22,378 nt of DNA from an uncultured Lachnospiraceae bacterium (GTDB lineage: Bacteria; Bacillota; Clostridia; Lachnospirales; Lachnospiraceae), in NCBI GenBank assembly GCA_910588865.1, contig CAJUSJ010000067.1, forward strand, positions 1-22,378, read 5' to 3'. A program made the translations under genes and the position numbers. Position 1 is the stretch's first letter. The number at the start of each line of letters is the position of its first letter. The notes under the pieces are model-generated. The model was not told where the DNA came from, ran no database searches, and saw only the letters and a list, made by a program, of their open reading frames with translations. Of this stretch, positions 15,874 through 22,153 are shown in pieces.

Positions 15874-16814
15874 GAGAAAAGAATCTGGTTATAGAAGATT
15901 ACGGTCCTGCCAACGAGAAAAAAGCGAAAGCTGTCCTGGATAAACTCCTTCTGACAGAGGAGCTGGACTTGACGGTTCAGTGGAGGTTTTACGAGAGAAA
16001 GCTGGACAAAAGGCTTTTAAGCGCCCTGGCCGAAGTTATCAGGGAGAGAGGGAGAAAAAAAGAATTTTCTGTCAATATGGTGATTGAGACAAATCAATGG
16101 CAGCGGGCGGGAAAACTGAGAAAGATATTAAATCAATATGGTTTTACTTTGGAGCTTTTAGCTTCCCCCTCATTAAGGCCGGAAACTGTGCGGAACCTTC
16201 AAAAAAAGATGCTGTTAGAGCATGTGATCGTCACGGGGAAGGATTACCAGACCTTGAGAAAGACCAGCGATCCCTACTGGAAGCAGGGTGTCCCTGTGAT
16301 TATAAGGGGGTACGATCTGAGCCTGGAAGAGTACACAGACTGGTTTAGGCAGTGGACAGAGGTTCCAAAAGGAGCTTGGATTGATGTCTTTCTGGATGCG
16401 GCAGGCTACCTGTACACTGGAACTCATATAACAGATTGCTGTCACGATTCCTGCCTAGGAAAATATCTGTACATTGACTCACAGGGAAATAAATATTTTT
16501 GTGTAAATAAAAATGCAAAATCATATATGGCGGATACAGAATGGGATGAACTCTATGAGGGTTCTTATGTGGAAGTCCTGAAAAGGTCTGTGGAGAAAAG
16601 GAGAGGCTGCAAAGGGGACTGCGATGGATTTGACAATTGTCAGGGAGGCTGTCCTCTTTCGGAAGAGAGGAGAGACTGCGGGGATTATCTCAAGAAAATT
16701 CAGTACATACAGAACTATGTCCTTAAACACAGCAAAAACCTGTTTTCCGATGTGCCCAATCCGGGGCTGCGGCAATTATTTTTAAGTGCCGCTGGTTTTG
16801 GTTTTCGTATGTGA
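15870..16814 (+). CDS. SPASM-domain protein lacking the radical-SAM CxxxCxxC motif
   Basis: A 314-residue protein (start ATG 15870, chosen for GGGAGG at 15857-15862 and the ATGA overlap; ATG 15855 would add five residues). The C-terminal third fits the SPASM auxiliary iron-sulfur domain: C195-x10-G206-x4-C211, then C247-x3-C251-x5-C257-x3-C261-x8-C270, with GNKYFC and DNCQGGC as landmarks, plus C190 and C191. SPASM domains normally follow a radical-SAM domain and help modify peptides or proteins. Here residues 1-175 alternate strands and helices like a barrel (LTVQWRF, FSVNMVIETN, HVIVTG, VPVIIRG, WIDVFLD) but hold no cysteine, so no radical-SAM cluster can form. It may have lost that activity, or bind clusters and the substrate as a partner protein. 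The Cys-rich peptide gene lies 166 bases downstream. The domain is clear; the function is open. Confidence 0.8.
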   Translation: MREKNLVIEDYGPANEKKAKAVLDKLLLTEELDLTVQWRFYERKLDKRLLSALAEVIRERGRKKEFSVNMVIETNQWQRAGKLRKILNQYGFTLELLASPSLRPETVRNLQKKMLLEHVIVTGKDYQTLRKTSDPYWKQGVPVIIRGYDLSLEEYTDWFRQWTEVPKGAWIDVFLDAAGYLYTGTHITDCCHDSCLGKYLYIDSQGNKYFCVNKNAKSYMADTEWDELYEGSYVEVLKRSVEKRRGCKGDCDGFDNCQGGCPLSEERRDCGDYLKKIQYIQNYVLKHSKNLFSDVPNPGLRQLFLSAAGFGFRM

Positions 16815-16980
16815 TGATCCATGACTGTTGAGAATTGTTCTTTGTAATTTTTGCCGGAGGATGGTGTGTATCCCCACAGAACCGATGGTGATTAGGTAGG
16901 GGACAAGGCAAGGCATAACTCAGCCAGACAGTTACCTGGATTTTACATAAATTATTTAGGAAAGGAGAGGAGGACTGAAT

Positions 16981-17151
16981 ATGGCAAAAAAGGATATGCA
17001 GAACGAATATGATGATCAAACTAAAAAAGAGCCTGAGGGAATTATGCAGACAGATACGGCGAAGAGCTGCTGCAGTTGCTTTTGTTCCTATATAAAGGGC
17101 ACGATAAAAGCAACCTGTAAAGTGATCGAATGTATTATGACTCCATGCTGA
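16981..17151 (+). CDS. Cys-rich small peptide, possible precursor of a modified peptide
   Basis: A 56-residue reading frame starts at ATG 16981 behind a very strong ribosome binding site (GGAGAGGAGG, 16963-16972). Residues 1-29 are hydrophilic and acidic with no Cys (MAKKDMQNEYDDQTKKEPEG ...). Residues 30-56 hold seven cysteines: C30, C31, C33, C35, C46, C51 and C56, the last being the final residue, with hydrophobic spacers (YIKGTIKATC, KVIECIMTPC). This leader-plus-Cys-rich-core layout is typical of precursors of ribosomally made, modified peptides, and the SPASM and DUF5685 genes just upstream fit such a role. A metal-binding or regulatory peptide is an alternative. There is no signal peptide or GG cleavage site. 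A hairpin follows at 17168. The 166 bases before it carry no gene, no clear promoter and no riboswitch I recognise. Confidence 0.75.
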   Translation: MAKKDMQNEYDDQTKKEPEGIMQTDTAKSCCSCFCSYIKGTIKATCKVIECIMTPC

Positions 17152-17167
17152 TTACAGCCTCAATGAC

Positions 17168-17204
17168 AAAGGTGCCATAGGTGACGGATCGCCTCTGGCA
17201 CTTT
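17168..17204 (+). terminator. Hairpin after the Cys-rich peptide gene
   Basis: AAAGGTGCCA (17168-17177) pairs with TGGCACTTT (17196-17204) with one bulged G, and the stem extends with AGG/CCT further in. The T-rich part lies mostly inside the right arm, so it may be a leaky terminator or an mRNA end that lets the short peptide message be made in excess of the genes downstream. Confidence 0.55.
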
Positions 17205-17247
17205 GACCTTATTTGTGAAAAAAGGTCCGAAAGGAGAAAAATATCAT

Positions 17248-17781
17248 ATGATTTCATTGCTTGTGTCATGGGCTTTTACTTTAGCAGGGTTGATGATTTA
17301 TTCAAAAAACAATGTTCTTTGGATTCCCATTGTTCTGACCGCGCTGGGGGCCTTTGGAACCTGGTTTTGGAATATCAGGAGGGACCATGGAAAGATCGCC
17401 ATGTTATTTACAGAAATTCCCCATATCGGTCTCTGGATTACTTACATGGTATTTCCAGAAATTGGAGAGAAGATAACTTATTATGTTCTGATGGTTTTGG
17501 GAGCCATAGCGGTCATAGCGTTTTTAGTTCTGGGGGACTTTGATAGTTCCTCTGGATCCAGCACAGGCACCGGAGGACAAGGCAATAGAAGCGAGACTGA
17601 TTTTTCTAATATGCCTGGATATATCTATTCTGGTGCCACCTGTTACGAGATGGTTGGTAATTATGGATGGGGGGTAAAGTACAAAAATCAGAATAATTCT
17701 AGTGACCAGATCACCATTACAAATGTGTATAGCAGGGGAGGAGGGTCTATGTCAACAAATGCCGGGTCTTTTACCTATTAG
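17248..17781 (+). CDS. Membrane protein with a Ser/Gly-rich linker and small C-terminal domain
   Basis: The 177-residue product has about four membrane segments in its first 95 residues (near 2-19, 22-41, 50-67 and 75-94), then a SSSGSSTGTGGQGN linker and a C-terminal domain of about 65 residues (MPGYIYSGATCYEMVGNYGW ... SMSTNAGSFTY). No known family. ATG 17248 was chosen because AAGGAG lies at 17231-17236; an in-frame TTG at 17203 would start inside the hairpin arm and is unlikely. The lipoprotein gene follows 36 bases later. Both are cell-envelope proteins and could act on, or protect against, the product of the peptide locus upstream, but only position supports this. Confidence 0.68.
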   Translation: MISLLVSWAFTLAGLMIYSKNNVLWIPIVLTALGAFGTWFWNIRRDHGKIAMLFTEIPHIGLWITYMVFPEIGEKITYYVLMVLGAIAVIAFLVLGDFDSSSGSSTGTGGQGNRSETDFSNMPGYIYSGATCYEMVGNYGWGVKYKNQNNSSDQITITNVYSRGGGSMSTNAGSFTY

Positions 17782-17817
17782 ATGTGATAAAAAATATAAT
17801 TAAGGAGTTTATGCGCT

Positions 17818-18699
17818 ATGAGAAAAAGTATTTACATATTTCTGATATGTGGTATGCTGCTCTCAACAGTTGCCTGCGGGGGCGGCTCAGAAGATAAAGA
17901 CAGAGAGACCAATTCCCGCTCTAGTAAATCGGAACAAAGCAGTGAAGCAGTTGTCTCTTCTGACAACTCGAAACCCACAGAAGAGGAGGAGCTTACCCTT
18001 GAAAATGCTGAGGTGCGGTTGGTCTACAGTGGAGGAGGGGTTTTAGCGGTGGCCTTTCACGGGCCGGAAGATATCGGCATGACCTTTTGCAATAAGGACG
18101 GCAGTCCTTTGGAAGAAGAACTGTTTTTGGGCTACGGAGATCCATCCCCTAACTGGACTCTTGGAATTACCTATGAGATGACTGACCAATATTCCGCTGA
18201 CAATCTGGCCCTGAGAGTGTCAGACTATCAGGCGGAAAGAGACGCGGATGGCAGATATGCTACTAAGGTCTATGAATTCGGAGAGCTTATGAGTGATGAT
18301 GAACTGGCGGACATTGGATTTAATTTTTTAGATGGCCGTTGCTGTATTGTCAGCAGAGGCCGTGGGACCTACGGGAGAGATAATTTTGGCTTGACTTTCA
18401 ACATTTCCTGGTTTTGTGATGGCTATGACCAGGAGACAGATACGATTGATATCCAAAGTTTTGCGGATAAGTTCGAGTTCTTTGTAGACAACGGAATTCC
18501 CCTGGAGGAGGCCTTTGAGGGCTATCAGATGGAGGTGAGCATCCAGGGCGACGCCTTTTTCCAAATTCTGCTTTATCAGAGCGGCGAGGAGAACAATGAA
18601 GAAAAGCACCATCAGTTAGCGGATGAGATGAAGGACCATAAGCCTTATTTGGTTTATACCAATGATGATGGTTCAGCACTGGAGATTCCTCTGATGTAA
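17818..18699 (+). CDS. Putative lipoprotein of unknown function
   Basis: The 293-residue protein has a lipoprotein signal: MRKS, a hydrophobic stretch and the lipobox LSTVAC with C20, followed by GGGSEDKD. Residues 21-55 are a low-complexity Ser/Glu/Lys linker. The remaining domain (about 58-293) is acidic and beta-rich (AEVRLVYSGGGVLAVAFHG, GLTFNISWFCDGYD, YQMEVSIQGDAFFQILLY), with a Cys pair in GRCCIV. I do not recognise the family. AAGGAG lies 10 bases before the ATG. It is the last gene of the second cargo block and ends at a strong two-way hairpin. A surface-exposed role, perhaps immunity or sensing, is inference. Confidence 0.72.
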   Translation: MRKSIYIFLICGMLLSTVACGGGSEDKDRETNSRSSKSEQSSEAVVSSDNSKPTEEEELTLENAEVRLVYSGGGVLAVAFHGPEDIGMTFCNKDGSPLEEELFLGYGDPSPNWTLGITYEMTDQYSADNLALRVSDYQAERDADGRYATKVYEFGELMSDDELADIGFNFLDGRCCIVSRGRGTYGRDNFGLTFNISWFCDGYDQETDTIDIQSFADKFEFFVDNGIPLEEAFEGYQMEVSIQGDAFFQILLYQSGEENNEEKHHQLADEMKDHKPYLVYTNDDGSALEIPLM

Positions 18700-18752
18700 A
18701 TATAAATTGCCATTTGCGTTGTTTTAGTCACCGCGAATGGCAATTTATATTT
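18698..18752. terminator. Strong bidirectional terminator between the lipoprotein and the antisense hydrolase
   Basis: AAATATAAATTGCCATT (18698-18714) is perfectly complementary to 18736-18752, and four further pairs (including one G-U) extend the stem to 21 pairs around a loop of about 13 bases. Either strand ends in a T-rich run, so it can stop both converging genes. Its CGCGAATGGCA word recurs in the hairpin at 14503-14538. Confidence 0.85.
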
Positions 18753-18758
18753 ATTTTA

Positions 18759-19706
18759 TTATGTGAGAAACATATTTACATTGATCAGAAATTCTCCAGG
18801 CCTTTCTATGTGCGGCAATGATTTTGAGTTGTTAATAAAAGAACACTCCACAGCCGGATTATAACTAGTGTATTCGTCAAATAATTCCCTGACAGATTCA
18901 TTCTCATTTCCACCGATCAGATAGATGCTGTTGTCAATCCTTTTCAATGCGTTAGCGATATTGCACCGGATGTAGTTGCACCGAACACAGGCATAGATAG
19001 ATTTTGGTGAAAAGCCTAAATGAGCTGCCTCATAGAAGATATCCACTGTGGATTCCTTTACAGCTCTGGGATTGAAAAACGCTTTTTCAAAAGAATCCCT
19101 GATGGCTGATTTGCTGACCGCTATGTGGTAGATCAGGGTTCCTATGACAGGAAAATCCAGAAGCCTTTTATAGTATTTGGAATATGGGCCAGGCAGTTGA
19201 CTGCACACATCAATACTGTCAGGATTTACAAGAATCAGCCGGTTGAACAGCTCAGGGGAGTTATTGCAGGCCATAATCACAAAAGAGCTGGAGGAACCGG
19301 ACACAATAATATCCGTCCGGTGACCAATCTCTGATTTTATAAAGTCGGAGACAAGTTGTACATACAGATAATTGGTATAAGTAAGACAAGGCTTTTCTGA
19401 GCTTCCGCACCCTAGGAGATCCAGGGCATACACGGTGTGATTTTTGGAAAGCTGGGAAATGGTACTGTGCCACTCATAGCTGCTGGCAGCCGCGTTTAAG
19501 TCATGGATCAATAGAAGCGGACTGCCTGTCCCTTGCTTTGTATAATAGATATCGCCTAATCTCCAATGAAAGCAGAGCTTCTGGGAATCTTCCAGAAGAC
19601 CCTTTGACGTTGCTGATATTTTTATTAGTTTGTTTATAAGGCTGATGCCAGCGATAGAACTGCTGGACAATATAGAAGCAGTGATCAATTTATTTTTTGT
19701 CGTCAT
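18759..19706 (-). CDS. Alpha/beta-hydrolase fold protein with an N-terminal membrane segment
   Basis: A 315-residue protein on the minus strand, converging with the island genes. A hydrophobic stretch at about 8-26 may anchor or export it. The fold is visible: LLLIHDLNAAASSYEW at 64-79 (oxyanion region, HD in place of HG), ALDLLGCGSSEKP at 94-106, a nucleophile elbow G137-S-S139-S-S141 with S139 as the likely nucleophile, and LPHIERP with H299 as the likely base. The usual Asp in the loop after strand 7 is not obvious; the region reads GGNENE (265-270). Substrate is unknown. The start has AAGGAG six bases upstream (19713-19718), and a good promoter lies at 19746-19774. A broken paralogue lies at 14547-14595. 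More AT-rich than the housekeeping genes. Confidence 0.82.
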   Translation of the reverse strand: MTTKNKLITASILSSSSIAGISLINKLIKISATSKGLLEDSQKLCFHWRLGDIYYTKQGTGSPLLLIHDLNAAASSYEWHSTISQLSKNHTVYALDLLGCGSSEKPCLTYTNYLYVQLVSDFIKSEIGHRTDIIVSGSSSSFVIMACNNSPELFNRLILVNPDSIDVCSQLPGPYSKYYKRLLDFPVIGTLIYHIAVSKSAIRDSFEKAFFNPRAVKESTVDIFYEAAHLGFSPKSIYACVRCNYIRCNIANALKRIDNSIYLIGGNENESVRELFDEYTSYNPAVECSFINNSKSLPHIERPGEFLINVNMFLT

Positions 19707-19745
19707 AATCGGCTCCTTCTGGATCAGGAAAATGGGGTTTTAACT

Positions 19746-19774
19746 ATTATATAATATTACTATGGCGCTGACAA
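19746..19774 (-). promoter_or_regulatory. Sigma-A promoter of the antisense hydrolase
   Basis: On the minus strand, TTGTCA (19774-19769) and a perfect TATAAT (19751-19746) are 17 bases apart, 40 bases upstream of the ATG. It fires away from parA. Confidence 0.8.
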
Positions 19775-19824
19775 TGATTTCCCTTATTAATTTATTCTTA
19801 AACTTTTTTGGGATAGATTCCTAA

Positions 19825-19840
19825 TGTTTCACGTGAAACA
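19825..19840. promoter_or_regulatory. parS: parS site upstream of parA
   Basis: The perfect 16-base palindrome TGTTTCACGTGAAACA is the consensus binding site of ParB/Spo0J. It sits between the divergent hydrolase and parA starts, where ParB binding could also affect parAB transcription. Confidence 0.95.
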
Positions 19841-19895
19841 TTTTATATTTTCTACCCCTTTTTTGTTGAAAGTCATAGGAAAAGAGAAAAAAGTG

Positions 19896-19904
19896 TGATA
19901 TACT
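19896..19904 (+). promoter_or_regulatory. Extended -10 promoter candidate for parA
   Basis: TG-A-TATACT is an extended -10 element, 27 bases before the parA ATG. No good -35 lies at 17 bases; the nearest TTGAAA (19866-19871) is too far. The extended element may compensate. Confidence 0.5.
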
Positions 19905-19930
19905 AACCATTGTATTGGAAAGGAATTATT

Positions 19931-20701
19931 ATGGGAAGAATAATCGCGATTGCAAATCAGAAAGGTGGAGTTGGAAAAACTACCACAGCCATTAATTTAT
20001 CCGCATGTTTGGCAGAGGCGGAACAGAAGGTTCTGTTGGTGGATTGTGATCCTCAGGGAAATGCTACAAGCGGTGTGGGATTGGAGAAGGGTTACATAGA
20101 AAAGACGGTATATGAGATGATGATCGGAGAATGTCAGGTGGAAGAGTGTCTTATTGCGGAAGCTATCGAACATCTGGATGTACTTCCCTCTGATGTGAAC
20201 TTGGCTGGAGCGGAGATCGAGCTTTTAGACTTTGAGCGGAAGGAGTCTATTTTAAAAAGACATCTTATGTCTATAGAAGGGGATTACGATTATGTTATAA
20301 TAGACTGTCCGCCATCTTTAAATTTACTTACGATCAACGCGCTGACTGCGGCAGATACGGTATTAATCCCGATTCAGTGTGAATACTATGCTTTGGAGGG
20401 ATTGAATCAGGTCTTAAAGACAGTTAATCTTGTAAAAAAGAAATTGAATCCTAATCTGGAGACAGAGGGGGTTGTGTTTACCATGTATGACGCAAGAACA
20501 AACCTGTCTCTTGAAGTGGTGGAAAGTGTGAAGAGTAATCTGAACCAAAATATTTACAAGACTATTATTCCAAGAAATGTCAGGTTGGCAGAGGCACCCA
20601 GTCATGGCATGCCTATCAACTTATATGATTCCAGGTCTACGGGAGCGGAGAGTTATCGTTTGTTGGCAGCGGAAGTAATGAGCAGAGGAGAGGATATCTG
20701 A
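19931..20701 (+). CDS. parA: Chromosome-partitioning ATPase ParA (Soj)
   Basis: A 256-residue deviant-Walker ATPase of the ParA/Soj family. It begins MGRIIAIANQKGGVGKTTTA, with the Walker A motif KGGVGKTT at 11-18 and both signature lysines (K11, K16). VDCDPQGNATSG at 37-48 and VIIDCPPSLN complete the ATP site. With ParB it moves and organises the origin region, and Soj-type proteins also affect initiation. An upstream TTG (19910) is in frame, but the ATG at 19931 gives the standard N-terminus and has GGAAAGGA at 19917-19924. Its TGA overlaps the parB ATG by one base (TGATG). Confidence 0.97.
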   Translation: MGRIIAIANQKGGVGKTTTAINLSACLAEAEQKVLLVDCDPQGNATSGVGLEKGYIEKTVYEMMIGECQVEECLIAEAIEHLDVLPSDVNLAGAEIELLDFERKESILKRHLMSIEGDYDYVIIDCPPSLNLLTINALTAADTVLIPIQCEYYALEGLNQVLKTVNLVKKKLNPNLETEGVVFTMYDARTNLSLEVVESVKSNLNQNIYKTIIPRNVRLAEAPSHGMPINLYDSRSTGAESYRLLAAEVMSRGEDI

Positions 20702-21624
20702 TGGCAAAAAAAACTGGATTGGGCAGAGGCTTAGGGGCTATATTTGGTGAAGATGTGGTGGACAACTCAGGGGCAGAGAGAGAAGGCGGAAATGTTTCAC
20801 GTGAAACATCCCCTGGGGAAAAGGAGGAGGCCGGAAAAGAATATATGGTGCGGCTGTCCCTGATCGAGCCGAATCGAACACAGCCGAGAAAGGATTTTAA
20901 TCCGGAGCTGATCGGAGAACTGGCAGACTCTATTAAAAAGTATGGAGTTCTGCAGCCCCTTTTGGTTCAGAAAAATGGGGAAAATTATGAGATCATCGCG
21001 GGAGAGAGGAGATGGAGGGCGGCAAAAGAAGCCGGACTGAAAGAAGTGCCTGTGGTGATAAAGGAGTATACCAGACAGCAGGCCATGGAGATCGCGTTGA
21101 TCGAGAATGTGCAGAGGGAGGATTTGAATCCCATAGAGGAAGCACAGGCATATCAGCAATTGATGCAGGAATTTGAGCTGACTCAGGAAGAGATAGCCGA
21201 GAGGGTTTCCAGAAGCCGTACCGCAATCACAAACTGCATGCGGCTGCTGAAATTAGACAAAAGAGTTCAGGATATGCTGATTCAGGGGCAGTTGTCCAGC
21301 GGACATGCCAGAGCTCTGCTTGCCTTAGAAAATGGGGACAGCCAGTATCAGATAGCCTTAAAGATCGTGGATCAGAGGCTGAGTGTGAGAGAAGTAGAAA
21401 AACTGGTGAAGCTGCTTGGAAAGCCCAAAAAAGAAGAAAAGCCTAAAGAAGAGGACAGGGATCTCAGTTTCATATTCGAAGACCTGGAAGAGCGGATGAA
21501 ACAGGTAATGGGAACAAAGGTTATTATCAATAAAAAAGACAGAAATAAAGGCCGTATTGAGATTGAGTACTACTCAGAAGCGGAACTGGAAAGAATCGTG
21601 GAACTGATTGAATCCATAGGATAA
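20701..21624 (+). CDS. parB: Chromosome-partitioning CTPase ParB (Spo0J)
   Basis: The 307-residue protein binds parS and spreads as a CTP-loaded clamp. Features in order: MAKKTGLGRGLGAIFG at the start (ParA-interacting type N-terminus), a low-complexity stretch to about 45, the ParB/N domain with GERRWRAA at 101-108 (CTP-binding motif), ENVQREDLNPIEEA, and a helix-turn-helix with LTQEEIAERVSRSRTAITN. The C-terminal part (about 255-307) is a dimerisation domain. The gene carries a full parS in codons 31-36, as known for other Firmicutes. It is coupled to parA by a one-base overlap. Confidence 0.97.
   Translation: MAKKTGLGRGLGAIFGEDVVDNSGAEREGGNVSRETSPGEKEEAGKEYMVRLSLIEPNRTQPRKDFNPELIGELADSIKKYGVLQPLLVQKNGENYEIIAGERRWRAAKEAGLKEVPVVIKEYTRQQAMEIALIENVQREDLNPIEEAQAYQQLMQEFELTQEEIAERVSRSRTAITNCMRLLKLDKRVQDMLIQGQLSSGHARALLALENGDSQYQIALKIVDQRLSVREVEKLVKLLGKPKKEEKPKEEDRDLSFIFEDLEERMKQVMGTKVIINKKDRNKGRIEIEYYSEAELERIVELIESIG
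20793..20808. promoter_or_regulatory. parS: parS site inside parB
   Basis: A second perfect TGTTTCACGTGAAACA, 968 bases from the first. It encodes parts of N31-T36 (NVSRET) in the variable N-terminal linker of ParB, so the DNA motif is kept within coding sequence. Confidence 0.95.
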
Positions 21625-21649
21625 ACTGAAATGAAATGAGGAAACAGCT

Positions 21650-22153
21650 ATGGTTACAGAAAGTATGATGAACAGATGGCCCATCGACCCGGCTATTGTA
21701 ATTCTGACCTTGGGGATCATCACGATCCTGCTTTTGATCATGACGATCATATGCGTGGTGCAGACAAACCGTCTGTACCGGAAATATGACCGTTTTATGA
21801 GGGGGAAAGACGCGGAATCCTTAGAGGACATCATAGTGAATGAGATTCAGGAGATCGAGGAACTGAAAGCCCAGGACAGGATTAATAAGGATATGTTAAA
21901 GACCCTGACAAGAAGTGTAAAGTCCTCCTTCCAGAAATTTGGTATGGTGAAATACAACGCGTTCAAGGGGATGGGAGGAAACCTAAGCTTCGCCATCGCC
22001 ATTCTGGATATGAACAATACAGGATTTATACTGAATTCTGTTCACAGCAGGGAAGGCTGCTATCTGTATATAAAAATGATTGAAAGAGGAGAGACCGATA
22101 TTCTCCTGGGAAGTGAAGAAAAAGAAGCGCTAGAGCAGGCATTGGGTTACTGA
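21650..22153 (+). CDS. DUF4446 family membrane-anchored protein
   Basis: A 167-residue protein with one membrane segment at about 15-37 (AIVILTLGIITILLLIMTIICVV), a coiled-coil-like middle (DIIVNEIQEIEELKAQDRIN) and the conserved C-terminal DUF4446 block: FQKFGMVKYNAFKGMGGNLSF, then AIAILDMNNTGFILNSVHSRE, and a closing EEKEALEQALG. The function of the family is unknown, and it is commonly found beside parB near the origin in clostridia. It starts 25 bases after parB and is likely co-transcribed with it. Confidence 0.85.
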   Translation: MVTESMMNRWPIDPAIVILTLGIITILLLIMTIICVVQTNRLYRKYDRFMRGKDAESLEDIIVNEIQEIEELKAQDRINKDMLKTLTRSVKSSFQKFGMVKYNAFKGMGGNLSFAIAILDMNNTGFILNSVHSREGCYLYIKMIERGETDILLGSEEKEALEQALGY

